Positions 9,068-20,066 of a DNA stretch of 64,000 nt are shown here, piece after piece. Made by a program: the position numbers and the translations under genes. A model generated the notes under the pieces. That model had not been told where the DNA came from, ran no database searches, and worked only from the letters and a program-made list of their open reading frames with translations. Location: assembly GCF_035222275.1 (NCBI RefSeq), contig NC_085884.1, forward strand, positions 992,001 through 1,056,000, read 5' to 3'. Position 1 is the stretch's first letter. The number at the start of each line of letters is the position of its first letter. The stretch comes from Podospora bellae-mahoneyi. Lineage: Eukaryota; Ascomycota; Sordariomycetes; Sordariales; Podosporaceae.

Positions 9068-10818
9068 GATGGAAGTGGCCGAATGGACTTTTTCTTTCTT
9101 TGCGGAGCGGAGGATGGTTTGGGTGAAAAGGCGACGCGATACAGGGCGTAGAGCAAACTGAAATATATCATCCAGTTACCAGCGACAGCGAATTATTGCT
9201 CTTGAAGCAGGTGCCGATACATGTAGTGCAGGTTGGACGAGTGACCTTGTTCAGCCTCGGGTTGTTAAGTCTTGCGGTAAGGCCCAAGCATTGTCCGGTT
9301 GCTGGTCCCCGCCGCGTGGCTCCCAACTCTTGCGCTCCTATGAACAAACAGGCCAATCAAGTGGGCAGTTCTCCTTCCTGAAAGTCTAAGATGCGGGGAA
9401 CTGCTACTGCTTCCTCGCCATGATTCCTTACTTTTTCCCCCTCAATAGATAATCAAGAGTTTCATCAAGTCAAGTTGATATCCTCCAGTTTGCCGCGTCC
9501 GATATGACCTCACATCACATGAACTTGTCCCCATACTTTGCGCAGTTTGCATGGGCATTTTCCAGACACCGAGCTCTCGGGAGTCGACATCGATCCCGCA
9601 ATTTTGGCTTCTTCCTAAGGCTGAAGGGGTAGTGCAAGAACGTAACGGTTGCCATGGTCTAACACAGCCTTCATTCTATGAGTTAAGTGAGGCCTCAACA
9701 CGATCATTCTGACAACTCATGAATTGGAACACTATCTCTACTGGAAGTAAGTAGTCGGAGGATCCGGCTTCATAGTTCTGCGGTGATCAGCGCCATGTTA
9801 CACAGACAGCTGAGCGGCTTCAGTCGTTGGACCTGTTTGTTCGGCACTTGCACGGCGCAAGTCCATTCGGCATGCCCCGCAAATCAAACTGTGTCGAGTG
9901 GCTTTGCTTGTGTACCCGAGCGCGGCATGTTGAAAGATGATGACGTGCAGCAATTCTGTAGGACTTTGATCCAGTTCAGTTACACTGTTGTATCCAACGA
10001 TGCCCCTATTTTCATCCGGGCTAGACATGCTGTGTCCATGGTCGCCTCGTCTCAGGGGCCTGGTTTTAGCGTCACTCACCCTGATGAAAGTAACATCACT
10101 TCGGCATCTCTTCTGGGGTTGAAGATGTGTACTGTGATCTCAGAATGGACTCTCCCCGTTTCTCGGAGCCGAAGACAGGAGTATCATCACAAGTCCTTAT
10201 ATTCTAGCCGAGTTTGAGGTATGATCAACCCATCTACCGAGCGGCGCAGCTACGAACAGCTCTAGAGGATTTCCACACCAATGGAGATATCACAAGTCCG
10301 GTGCATTCGGACCCACGACTGCCCATAACCCGGAGGGGAACTAACTGCTCTGTCCATCACCAAAAAATATCAGCCAATGAGACCTACACCCAACCCACCC
10401 CCCCTAGGCCTCACAGCGGTGATTACACCAGGGAAAGATGGACGTGTAAAAAGCCAGCTGCATGTTTCGCCTCCACACATTGGCCCCCCGAGCACATGGC
10501 TGTCGTGCTTCGGTACCGATTATCCCTGCGTCTAGGGGCAACCTTTCTGGTCATTGGTGTCGTGAAGGCCTGGTCCGGGCCGCTGCCGAGCCACATATCT
10601 GCTTCCCAGGCTGAGTTTTGTGTTTTCTGTCAGTACTCCTCATAGAGATAGCGACTTTATAAAGACACCGTTTTGCCTTGCCAAGGGGTTCGGGGATTCC
10701 TTCCTGCTTACCTTCCTTGTCATGGGCTTGTCAAGACCCTGGATCTTCTAAGATCCTTCAAATTGCCTCTACATCACTTACAAATGAGGATTAGTCCTTT
10801 AGACCTGGGGTCTTCACA
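9068..10818. other. intergenic region without supportable gene
   Basis: Normal base composition. The longest frames (9783-10217 and 10214-10645) show no domain, no consistent codon pattern and no homologous look; they are judged chance frames. The last several hundred bases should hold the promoter of the gene at 10819. Confidence 0.5.
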
Positions 10819-11971
10819 ATGATTTCCCAGAACTTCATCCCACAGTTCCTCCTCCCACGACACAACACCCCCAGCCCCTCAACCAAAGCCCCAGACCCCT
10901 CCTCAACCGAATACTGCGACCTCAAAGCCCTCGGTCTCCTCCCTCCAGAATACCCCAGCCCCGACGGCGGCCCCACCGTCTCCCGCACCATCTGGTCCTT
11001 CCTCGCCTTCTCAACCGTATTCCTGTTCCTCCGCATCTACTGCAAGAAATGGCGCTCCCGCGGTCTCTGGTGGGACGACTATGTCCTCATCTTCAGCTGG
11101 CTCATGTTCATAGCCTGCGCCGTCATCTGCCAACTAGTCATCAACCTCGGCTTCGGCCGCTACCCCTGTGACATCCCCCCCTCCCACCACCCCACCATCG
11201 CCTTCGTGGGCGCCACTGTTGGGTCTTGCATCACCATCCTCACCATTGTGTGGTCCAAGACGTCATTCGCCATAACCATCCTCCGATTGTCACCTTCTGG
11301 TAGCGTCCTTCGGAACATTGCTTGGTTTGTGCTGGTTAGTATGAACACGCTCATGATTGTCCAGGCGGTGGTCGTCTGGGTGAAGTGTAACCCAATCAGT
11401 AAGAACTGGGATCTTAGTAATGAGGGAACCTGCTGGGATGTGCATGCCACGAATTACTATGGGGTTTTCTGCGGGGTGTACAGCGGGGTGTGTGATATTG
11501 TGCTGGCGCTGTTGCCGTGGAGGTTGGTTTGGGGGTTGCAGATGAGGAAGAAGGAGAAGTTAGGTGTTGTGGTGGGGATGAGTATGGGGGTTGTGTAAGT
11601 GATATTTCGGTTGAGATCTCCTGTGAAGATTTGGCTGACCATGTGTTGAACAGGGCTGGAGTCTGGGCTTTTATCAAGTCGTCCAAGTTGGTGTTGTTGG
11701 GGTCGAAGAACTTTACCTGTGAGTACCACGTATCCGTTATCATCGAGGTTAACGCTCATAAACGATAGACGAGGGCTGCCTCCTGTTGATCTGGACGTCG
11801 GCTGAGATAGGAACAACCATCATGGCGAGCTGCATTCCTGTGTTGCGAGTGTTGTTCAAGGAGCTGCACGATAATCATGTCGAGAAGCAAAACAGTAAGG
11901 AGACTGCAGACTCGATGAACTCCCAGCTGCCATTGTCGTGGCCATCTTCACGAGCACACTCGGCAGTATGA
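10819..11971 (+). CDS. fungal rhodopsin-like (PTH11-type) integral membrane protein
   Basis: Three exons: 10819-11594, 11654-11718 and 11769-11971, with introns of 59 and 50 bp (GTAAGT...CAG and GTGAGT...TAG), giving 347 residues. The first exon has repeated hydrophobic helices and the family landmarks WWDDYVLIFSW, an NPISKNWD loop and a CDIVLALLPWRLVW helix; the last exon gives YEGCLLLIWTSAEIG, typical of the C-terminal helix of this family (Fung_rhodopsin, DUF3112/SAT4-like). Such proteins are plasma-membrane seven-helix proteins of largely unknown ligand, some acting like PTH11 in surface sensing. The N-terminus is Pro/Ser-rich and short, without a CFEM domain. The cytosolic tail is short. 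Confidence 0.85.
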
Positions 11972-12031
11972 CAGGGAGAAGAAGAGAGTGTGAATAGAAT
12001 GATTGTACTAGGTTGTAATTATGCGCCCTGC

Positions 12032-12262
12032 TTATTTGTCCTTATTTACATCTTGCGACCCTTGTGCGATGGGACTGCGACGCCCAGAAGCAGCTTGTTG
12101 TTTAGCGGCTCTCTCTTTGGCCATCTGAATCCTGAGTCCGCAGTTAGCAAGTAGACTGCAAGCAAATGAACCGTTATTGACATTTAAAACCTACTCCTTC
12201 TTGCGAATGTACTCGTTCTCCAGCGCCTTCTCGCGGTCTGACAGGGGATTATTGGCATCCAT
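12032..12262 (-). CDS. 55-residue conserved-looking small protein (ATPase-inhibitor-like, tentative)
   Basis: Two exons on the minus strand, 12262-12195 and 12131-12032, split by a 63-bp intron with donor GTAGGT, a CTAAC branch point and a CAG acceptor. The product starts MDANNPLSDREKALENEY and continues IRKKE, then a Lys/Arg/Gln/Ala-rich helix and a Ser/Pro tail. The pattern REKAxExxYIRxxE recalls the helical core of mitochondrial F1-ATPase inhibitors (IF1), but there is no obvious presequence, so this is only a resemblance. The clean intron that keeps the frame makes it a real gene. It is tail to tail with the rhodopsin-like gene, 60 bp apart. Confidence 0.65.
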
Positions 12263-12843
12263 ACTGAGCGAGAATGTTGGTAAGTGTTCTGTAGTGGAAA
12301 ATCGTGTGAAAGAAAGTTTGCGACAGGAAAGCTTTTTCAGCAGAATAGTTTAAGGAATAAGGGGCCTGGGGTTGAGAAGCCTCATGATGGTGGGGTGAAG
12401 GGATGACGTCAGTTGTCCCTCATGAGCAGCTGTTGATGTCTGTGGGTTAGGGTTGTTTACTGCCTGTGGTCTCCCTGGACGCACTACTACACCACCATGG
12501 AACGACAGATCATATCCTACTTGAACTGTCAGCTGAATCCCAAGCTAGAATCTCACCACCTGCAACAGAAGAGGGGTGGTTACCATCGGGCCAAAGGACA
12601 AGCCGCCAAACGACGCACAACACCCCGCAAAATGGCGCTCACGATCTTATCAGAAGTGGGTCTGTCGCAACAACCGAACGATGCCTCTTCAAAGAGACCC
12701 TCATGACCGAGGTTCGGCCACCTCCCGGCACTTCCAACCCACGCGCCTGACCCCGGTGTGGTTCGATTTCATATAATATCCTTCCTCGACATGTCCCGAT
12801 CCATCTGAAGCCATTCTTCCCACTGATACCCTACGCGCTCACC

Positions 12844-14535
12844 ATGACACTCCCGGCGCGCATTTCCCTCCCCGTCGCGCTCCGACCGGCCAGGGGTGCT
12901 ATGACGACCCCACGGGTTTGCGCAACTCCCAGCCGATCGCTCACATTTCCCGCCGCTCAGCCGCACTTCGCTCGATGCTTCCACGTATCCACGAATACCA
13001 AGCAGAGGCTCCGGTTGACAGGGAATCAGAGTCAATTGACGGGCCCCTATAATACTTCACCAACACTGAAGGCAACTGAGAATGAGACGGCGCTGCGAAA
13101 AGAGGTGGGGGATTTGAAGGAGTTGGTTGCCAAGTTGCAGGAAGAGAGGGAACAACTTGTCGTGGCAAAAGGAGGCATCCCCAACACGATCGAGCCCACT
13201 CTAGGAGAAAGAGAATACATCAGCCAGGACGCCCCCTTGTTCAGCGACGCCAAGTTGGACGCACAATGGGTCAAGCTGATTCCTGCCCCCGAGGCCGAAG
13301 ACACCAAGCTCATGATCCTCTCCCGTCTCTGGCTGCGCGATTCTTGTAACTGCCCCAAGTGCTTGGATCCAGATTCCGGCCAAAAGACCTTTTCCACCAC
13401 CGACCTGCCCGAAGTCCCAGCCACAAGCCGCGACAACGTCCGCGTCCGTAGCGACGGCTCCCTCGAGATCATCTGGGAAAATGACCCCATCAACAACGGC
13501 GAGCCCCACCGCACCGTCCTCTCCGCCGGCGAGCTCAACCTCTTGTACCACAACCACAACCCCCGCATCCAGCTCCAACCACCCATCCCCCGAACCCTCT
13601 GGGACAACGCCTCCTACGCCGACCTAGTCCGCTCCGGGGCCTGTCACATCGACTACAACGACTGGCGCAACAACGATGAAGCCTTCTGGACTGCCTTTGA
13701 GCAATTCACCAAAACAGGGCTAATCTTCCTCAAGAACGTGCCACAAGAAGAACACTCCGTCATCAACATCGCCAACCGCATCGGTCCACTGCAGTACACC
13801 TTTTACGGCTGGACCTGGGACGTCAAGTCAAAACCACGCGCCGAGAACGTAGCTTACACCAACGTCTTTTTGGGTCTTCACCAAGACCTCATGTACCACG
13901 ATCCTATCCCCCGCTTGCAACTCCTCCACTGCCTAGCCAACAGCTGCGAAGGGGGCGAGTCCCTTTTCAGTGATGGCGTCCACGCCGCACTCCAACTCTT
14001 AAACACCGACCCCGAGGCCTACGACGTCCTGACCAAAACCGACGTTCACTTTGGTTACGACAAGGGAGGACACCACTACTACGCCACCCGTAAGACGATA
14101 GAAGCAGACCCCAACACCGGCGCACCGTTCATCACCCACTGGGCGCCGCCGTTCCAAACGAGCTTTCCAGCCAAGGATAAGAACAACCGGTTGCGGAGGT
14201 GGAGGGACGCAGCGGAGAAGTTTCAGAGGTTGCTGGAAAAGGAGGAGAACATGTACGAGGTCAAGATGAAGCCAGGGGAGTGCGTAATCTTTGACAACTC
14301 GAGGGTGCTGCATGGGAGGAGGGAGTTTGAGACTTCTACTGGGAGCAGGTGGCTGAAGGGGACGTATATTACACCGCAGGTGTACAGAGCCAAGGAGACA
14401 GAGTTGGTGAGGAGGTTAAACAAGGGGAAGCCATGGCCAGTAGACTCGACCGAGGAGAGGGGTAGGATTTGGCAGTTGGAGAGGGATATGGTGAAGCAGA
14501 GGAAGAAGCAGGACGTCTTGGATATCATGCCATAG
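12844..14535 (+). CDS. gamma-butyrobetaine dioxygenase-like 2-oxoglutarate oxygenase, mitochondrial
   Basis: Single exon of 563 residues. Residues 1-55 are Arg/Ser/Ala-rich with almost no acidic residues, as in a mitochondrial presequence. Residues 78-108 form a charged coiled-coil-like segment. Then comes the GBBH-like N-terminal domain with a zinc-type cluster DSCNCPKC (Cys168, Cys170, Cys173), followed by the TauD/TfdA-type oxygenase domain. Iron ligands fit HQD at His346/Asp348 and the distal His490 in LHGRREF; an Arg-rich region follows for 2-oxoglutarate. The family hydroxylates gamma-butyrobetaine to carnitine or trimethyllysine to its 3-hydroxy form. The coiled-coil insertion is unusual relative to animal GBBH (about 390 residues). 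Substrate not decided by sequence alone. Confidence 0.88.
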   Translation: MTLPARISLPVALRPARGAMTTPRVCATPSRSLTFPAAQPHFARCFHVSTNTKQRLRLTGNQSQLTGPYNTSPTLKATENETALRKEVGDLKELVAKLQEEREQLVVAKGGIPNTIEPTLGEREYISQDAPLFSDAKLDAQWVKLIPAPEAEDTKLMILSRLWLRDSCNCPKCLDPDSGQKTFSTTDLPEVPATSRDNVRVRSDGSLEIIWENDPINNGEPHRTVLSAGELNLLYHNHNPRIQLQPPIPRTLWDNASYADLVRSGACHIDYNDWRNNDEAFWTAFEQFTKTGLIFLKNVPQEEHSVINIANRIGPLQYTFYGWTWDVKSKPRAENVAYTNVFLGLHQDLMYHDPIPRLQLLHCLANSCEGGESLFSDGVHAALQLLNTDPEAYDVLTKTDVHFGYDKGGHHYYATRKTIEADPNTGAPFITHWAPPFQTSFPAKDKNNRLRRWRDAAEKFQRLLEKEENMYEVKMKPGECVIFDNSRVLHGRREFETSTGSRWLKGTYITPQVYRAKETELVRRLNKGKPWPVDSTEERGRIWQLERDMVKQRKKQDVLDIMP

Positions 14536-14727
14536 GGAAAATATGCATAGCGATTTTGGGCATCATCTTCACGTCACATGGCAACCGTTCAGTGTTTGTC
14601 GCCTGGGAATACGTTCGTCAATTCAAGACTACCGCAGTCTCCTGTTTCAAGGAGGACCTCCCAGACATTTGTATTTTTTGGTTTCTTCCTCCAGCCGTAG
14701 GTTTTAGCTGTCCCCATTAGACTGCAT

Positions 14728-15144
14728 TTAAGCAGCAATGGTAACCTCGACCTCGACACCAGCCTCGATGTTGATGATGATCTGCTTGACGACCTCGGTG
14801 GGGGCGGTCAAGTCGATGAGGCGCTTGTGGATGCGCATCTCGTAGAGATCCCAGGTCTTGGAACCCTCACCGCAAGGGGTCTTGCGGGTCATGATCTTGA
14901 GGGTCTTGGTGGGGAGACGGACGGGGCCCTTGGCCTTGAGGTCCTTGGACTTGGCCTGTATTCGGGAGTTGTGTTAGAGACTGCTACGCAACCAAATGTC
15001 GATCCTGTGGAGGGTACGTACGCGCTCAAGGAGCTCAGAGCAGACCTTCTCGAGGGCCTGAACCTTGCGGGAAGACAGAGTGATTCTGATCTTGTGGACC
15101 TTGGGGGCCTCGCCGAACTCCTTCTCCTTGTTGTAGCCGGACAT
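14728..15144 (-). CDS. RPS20: 40S ribosomal protein S20 (uS10)
   Basis: Two exons on the minus strand, 15144-15022 and 14955-14728, with a 66-bp phase-0 intron (GTACGT...CAG). The 116-residue product starts [12 protein letters not shown], contains [18 protein letters not shown], then [20 protein letters not shown] and [15 protein letters not shown], the signature region of eukaryotic uS10. It is a component of the head of the small ribosomal subunit. Codon use is strongly biased (AAG, CTC, GTC), as expected of a highly expressed gene. It is divergent from the Cue3-like gene, sharing about 735 bp of upstream DNA that probably includes a 5' UTR intron and pyrimidine-rich promoter elements. Confidence 0.96.
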
Positions 15145-15879
15145 CTTGGCGGTGTTTGGTTTGGGTGGGTTGAGGTTGGCTATGGAAGAAAGGTTTGGTT
15201 GAAAGGTGCCCTCAAGACTCGAACGGCGATGCTAGAGAGACGGGGAAAAAGAATGTTAGTGGGAATGCTCCTGCGAAAAAGGAATATCTTTCTGCCGAGT
15301 AGACAGGGAGAAGGCGAGAGAACATACCGTTTCGGTAACGTGATGAAGGCGATTACGGCTGGATTGGCGATGCGGAAGAGAAAACTTCACGAGCTTTTCT
15401 TTTTGACGGGAATTTTGGGTAATTTTGGTGGATTGAGCTCTGGTGGGGGTTGCAGGGCACGCACGGACCAGTTTGCGACTGTGGCTGGTGATTGCTGGGA
15501 CGGAAGTGGCTAGTGCTGCCAGCTCGGTTATGGTGGGGCCATCCGTGGCTTGCCCGTCGGTCAATGACACATTCGGCGTCTGGGTGGTTGACCTTTGGAG
15601 GGGCAATTGCTGTTTGTAAGGGACGTAGACAGCGACATTAAGTTGGATGCATAAATATAACGTCGCTGGACGGTCTTTGGATGAGCATTGGACGACATCA
15701 CAATCTCTGAGTTTCTTATTGCTTCCAAGAACCTCAGTTGCTGCTGGAAGTCACCTTGCCTGTTCGGCTTTTGGCATCAAGCCTTCTGTCACCTTCAACT
15801 CTTGGCACACACTTCCCTGTCACCCTCACTTAGACTAGGACACTTCCAGATTCAGCTTCTGCAACGACCGACCCCAAAA

Positions 15880-17862
15880 ATGGCCTCACGACTTCCAGCT
15901 TTTGCACTCTTTCCTCTCACCGCTTGGCGTGACCAGCTACCGGCTGATGAGTGGGCTGCTTGTCTCGATGCCTGGGTAGCGCTCATTGATAGCCACTTGT
16001 CCCTTTCAGATGCCGACTTCAACTCAGTTTCAGTTAAAGATGAGAGTTTACCAAGCTTCCTGACATCTTTTACACAGGAAACGGCACAAAATGGAGTTGG
16101 GATTCTTGGGCCATCGCCTGCAGCTAAGAGACTCCTCAGGGGCACCTATCAGCTCATCACGAAACTGCTTCAGTCATCAGCACCACCAAGCAGCTTGGCG
16201 CAATGGGATTTCTTGTCGGATGTTAGCACGGTGTATGGAAAGAAGAAAACCACTATCCTTCTTGATACTCTATCGGAAGCTTCACGGTCCTATCTGGAAA
16301 CATCACTCGCCGGTCTGAAAAAGTTCCTCATCAAAAATCTCGATGCCGGCCTAAGTGGCGGGGACCTCAACGGCATCCAATCCCGCCTTGAACAAGTCAA
16401 CAACCTCATCCACGCCTCCCCGTTTGTGGCCGAGTATTTCCTCGCAGGAAGTGACTTCCTCGACGGTCTCATATCCTGCTATAAGATTACAAACCCACCG
16501 CTCCGCCGCTCACTCATCTCAACCCTTTACGTCTGCCTCATCGGCCTCGCCGACGCCCAAAAAGTCGGCCCCCTAACCGACCACCTCTACTCCCTCAAAT
16601 CCGCCGCCGACACTCATAAATCCGGCCCTTTGAACGTGAACGACTCCCTCGTCGCCGAGTTGGTCACCTCCACCCCTTTACTCACACAACTCTCCCGGAA
16701 GCTCGATCCCAATGTCTCAACCCGCACCACAACCGTCCTCTCCTCCCTCGCCGCCTTCAAAAAGCCCACCTCCTCCACTTTGTTCCCCCCCAAACCAAAA
16801 CGCCTCATCAAGCGCAAAATCGACAAAGGCAAATCCCTCGCCTTACCCGAAGGCCAACACCAAGAAATCCACATCCACCGGCTATCCTCCATCTCCCAAG
16901 TCCAGGACCTCTTCCCAGAACTCGGCTCAGGTTTCATTTCCAAACTCCTAGACGAGTACCACGACTCAACAGAACAAGTCATCGCCCACCTCCTCGACGA
17001 CTCCCTCCCCCCCCACCTCGCCTGCCTCGACCGCTCAGAGGATTTATCTCCCGTCAAACCCCCCACAATCCGCCGACACTCCTCCCTCATCCCCCGCCCC
17101 ACCCCCCCAATCTCCCCCCCTCTCCCCCCTGCCCGAGACGACGATGACGACGACCTCGCCCTCCTAACCGGCACCCTTCACCTCGGCAAAAAACCCGGTA
17201 CCGCCGACTCCCTGCTGAGAGATAAATCCACCGCCCCCGCCAAAGCAGCCATCCTCTCCGCCCTCGCCGCCTTCGACTCAGACGACGACGAACGCGATGA
17301 CACCTATGACGCGGCAGACGTAGGGGGGACCGTGGACACCTCCCTCGGGGACGAGATCCTCCCCGACGGGGCGGAGGCCCACCTCTTCCGCACTTACCAG
17401 GCCAACCCCAAGCTCTTCGCCCGGGACAAGGAATCGAGGCAGCACGCCGAGAGGATCAGGCTCAGGGCCGACACGGGCATGAGCGATGAGCAGGTTGAGG
17501 GGTGGGCGGTAATGTTGCAGCGGGATGTGAACCTGCAGAAGAGGCTGCAGAAGAGGTATGGCGAGTGGAGTGGTGAGCAGGTTGAGATCCAGAGGACGGG
17601 GTGGGTTGCGGGAGAGGAGGATACGGATGGTGATGGGCCTTCGAGAGGAGGTGGGTTTAGGGGCGGTAGGGGACGTGGTGGAAACAGGGGAAGAGGTGGA
17701 CGTGGTGGTGGTGGAAGGGGTGGTGCTCAGCAATCTGGAGAGTCGGGACCCCAAGATGATGCCGCCAGACGGAGAAAAGAAGCCAACAAGGGCAGCCGAG
17801 CCAATCACAACAGACGTGATCAACGGGCGAAAAAGATGGCCAGGGGTGGTTTTGCTGGCTAA
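15880..17862 (+). CDS. CUE-domain protein, Cue3/ASCC2-like (RQT complex)
   Basis: Single exon, 660 residues from the ATG at 15880 (AAAAATGG context); an in-frame extension to 15688 exists but lacks a plausible start. Residues about 20-300 are helical, as in the ASCC2/Cue3 N-terminal region. A CUE ubiquitin-binding domain follows at about 332-378 (VQDLFPELGSGF, then LLDEYHDSTEQVIAHLL). After a disordered acidic region come Gly-Arg repeats (about 588-616) and the C-terminal block KGSRANHNRRDQRAKKMARG, typical of this family. Known members bind ubiquitinated stalled ribosomes as part of the ribosome-quality-control trigger complex. Cytosolic. Confidence 0.85.
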   Translation: MASRLPAFALFPLTAWRDQLPADEWAACLDAWVALIDSHLSLSDADFNSVSVKDESLPSFLTSFTQETAQNGVGILGPSPAAKRLLRGTYQLITKLLQSSAPPSSLAQWDFLSDVSTVYGKKKTTILLDTLSEASRSYLETSLAGLKKFLIKNLDAGLSGGDLNGIQSRLEQVNNLIHASPFVAEYFLAGSDFLDGLISCYKITNPPLRRSLISTLYVCLIGLADAQKVGPLTDHLYSLKSAADTHKSGPLNVNDSLVAELVTSTPLLTQLSRKLDPNVSTRTTTVLSSLAAFKKPTSSTLFPPKPKRLIKRKIDKGKSLALPEGQHQEIHIHRLSSISQVQDLFPELGSGFISKLLDEYHDSTEQVIAHLLDDSLPPHLACLDRSEDLSPVKPPTIRRHSSLIPRPTPPISPPLPPARDDDDDDLALLTGTLHLGKKPGTADSLLRDKSTAPAKAAILSALAAFDSDDDERDDTYDAADVGGTVDTSLGDEILPDGAEAHLFRTYQANPKLFARDKESRQHAERIRLRADTGMSDEQVEGWAVMLQRDVNLQKRLQKRYGEWSGEQVEIQRTGWVAGEEDTDGDGPSRGGGFRGGRGRGGNRGRGGRGGGGRGGAQQSGESGPQDDAARRRKEANKGSRANHNRRDQRAKKMARGGFAG

Positions 17863-18025
17863 GACAACTTGTCAACGAACATCAGTGGGCCATCAATATC
17901 GTTTAAACAGTTGCATTTTTTGCGCTAGTGTAGAAAGAAAAGAAGCTATATACAACCCCCCCATAACGCCCCCAACCATGCCGTTTTGTCTCCATTGATT
18001 ATATAACCCTGTGCTATCCTTCGCT

Positions 18026-20066
18026 TTAGAAATCCCAAACACAAAACTCCCTCTTTGGCGGTACCTCCGGCATGATCCCATTCTCAAACCTTCCTGTCTC
18101 TACAAACATCATCCATTGACGTTGCACCGTTGGATCATTGTACTTTTCAGGCTCGGCCTCCGTCTCAGCCGTGTAATTCGGCGCACCATTCGGATTCCAA
18201 ATCTTCTGAATCGACCCGTCAAACCCCCTGATAACCGGAATAGGCTTCTCCCCCTGGCTTTTGACCACTTCATACAGGACGGGTCTGCCTTTGAACATCC
18301 CAAGGGTGTTGTCGGGGTTTTTTGAGGCATATGACGACAAAGGGGGATGGCTGCGAGTGGCGCCAGGGCCATATGGTCCCACCCCTTGCTGCGGAGTAGG
18401 CTGAGGGGCCGTAGCGGTAGTTCCGCCAAAGGGGCTGGGTGCTGGTGCAGTAGCGGGCTGGCCAAACGCACTCGGGGCAGCAGTCGTGGCGGCAGGAGCT
18501 CCGAGTGGCGAGGGAGTAGCCGTTGGAGCGGCGGGTGCTCCAAATGGTGAGGGAGCAGCCGCCGCTGGAGCTGGCTGTCCGAAAGGGTTGGCGGCAGGAG
18601 CTGCTGGTTGCCCGAACGGAGATGGTGTGTTTTGTGCTGGCTGAGAAGCTGCCCCGAAGGGGTTCGATGCTGGAGCCGCTGCTGGAGCTCCGAATGGACT
18701 TGGGGTTGCGGCGGGCTGGCCAAAGCCATTGGCAGCAGGGGGTGCCGGTGCCCCAAAAGGTGATGGGTTTTGCGCTGGCTGCCCAAATGGACTGGGATTC
18801 TGTTGGGCGGTGTTCGCAGTGGCAGCAGCAAATGGGCTTGGTGTGACGCCCAAGGCAGCTGGTTGACCAAAAGCGCTTGGTGCCTGTGTTGTCTGCCCAA
18901 ATCCTGACTGGCCAAATGCCGGTGCTGCGGCTTGGCCAAAGACCTTGTTGCCACCCCCTAGGGCGCTGGGCTGGCCAAAAGCGCTTGATGCTGGCTTCCC
19001 AAAAGGATTGCTTGCTCCCAGGGCGGCTGGCTGTCCAAAGGCCGACGGTGCAGCTGGTTGCCCAAAGGGTGATGGGGTAGCGGCTGGTTGGGCTGGCTGT
19101 CCAAAGGCTGGCGCACCGAATGGGTTGGGCTTCTGACCCAACGCAGCTGGCTGACCAAAACCTCCAGCAGCGGGTTGAGCGGTAGTACCGAAGGGATTCG
19201 AGGCAGGCTGTGAGCTCTGGAAAGCATTTGGCGCTGGCTGTCCGAACGTTGTTCCAGTGTTGCCTGCTGTTCCTTGTTTGCATATGTCGTGACGATTTGG
19301 ATGTCTGTTGATCCCGTCACGAACGTGCTGGATAGCGGCGGGTACGTTGCTCAGCGTGTGTTCGATTTGTTGTCGTGCTACGTGATGCAGTTGCATAATC
19401 TCGTTCATCTGCCTACCGTGTTAACAAATGATTCTCCCAGCGTCCATTTTCCTGATCTCTGGTCGACTTACGGCTGCTTCTGCCTCCCCCGCTGCCTGAC
19501 CTTTCATGAAATGTATCCTGAGCTCCTCTGGTTGCTGCTCACGGGGGTAGCCGCCGAATAGGTTGTCTGGCGCATCTTTTCCTGGGCCGTAGCAGGAGAA
19601 TATCCATTGTGGTAGTTCGTTCTGAAGATCTTTTCGAATCGTTTCCTCGTTCAGGCCGGCGTACTCGGGTTGATCTACATATCCCATTTGTTAGATGAGC
19701 CTCAGAGATGTTCTCTGGCAAGTTAACACCCATACCTGACTGTTTAGACCCTCCAAATGCGCCCTGCTGTCCTCCAGAAAGGGCGCTGAATCTGTTCCCA
19801 CCGCCGCCAAACGGTGATTGAGACGAACCCCCGTCTCTTGGATGCTCAAACCTGCAGTTATCTAGAAATTGCGCCAACAAAAAAAGGTTAGCGCGACTGC
19901 TTCATGGGAAACTGTTCGTGACGACGATCGAGAGTGAATTCGGCAGTGGTGTTTGCGAGGGAAAGCGATTGTGGTGAGGCGATCGTCGTCAAAGAAAAGA
20001 GAGGCAGTGATTCGTCCTACTTCCAAAGCGGCAGTTTCCCTGCTGAAAGTATTTGCAAACTGTCAT
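18026..20066 (-). CDS. CCCH zinc-finger FG nucleoporin, Nup42/Rip1/Amo1-like
   Basis: Four exons on the minus strand, 20066-20021, 19861-19736, 19674-19472 and 19408-18026, giving 585 residues. The first intron splits a CCCH zinc finger: C4-x7-C12-x5-C18-x3-H22 (MTVCKYFQQGNC, then NNCRFEHP). A helical segment with LNEETIRKDLQNELPQWIFSCY follows, then about 270 residues of FGQP, PFG and FGAP repeats, and a conserved C-terminal domain (NTLGMFKGRPVLYE, RFENGIMPEVPP). Nup42-type proteins sit on the cytoplasmic side of the nuclear pore and help mRNA export with Gle1 and Dbp5. The repeats generate long antisense frames that are shadows. Intron boundaries were fitted to keep frame; the last acceptor (GGCAG before ATGAAC) is the least certain. 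Confidence 0.88.

Noticed and set aside
9783-10217. 144-codon frame upstream of the rhodopsin-like gene
   Set aside because: Some cysteine-containing stretches looked like a secreted protein, but there is no signal peptide, domain or splice logic.
14827-15513. 228-codon plus-strand frame over ribosomal protein S20
   Set aside because: Antisense shadow; the minus-strand uS10 gene with its intron is unambiguous.
18109-19283. Long alternative frames over the FG-repeat region
   Set aside because: Periodic repeat codons keep other frames open; the nucleoporin reading is supported by the zinc finger and C-terminal domain.
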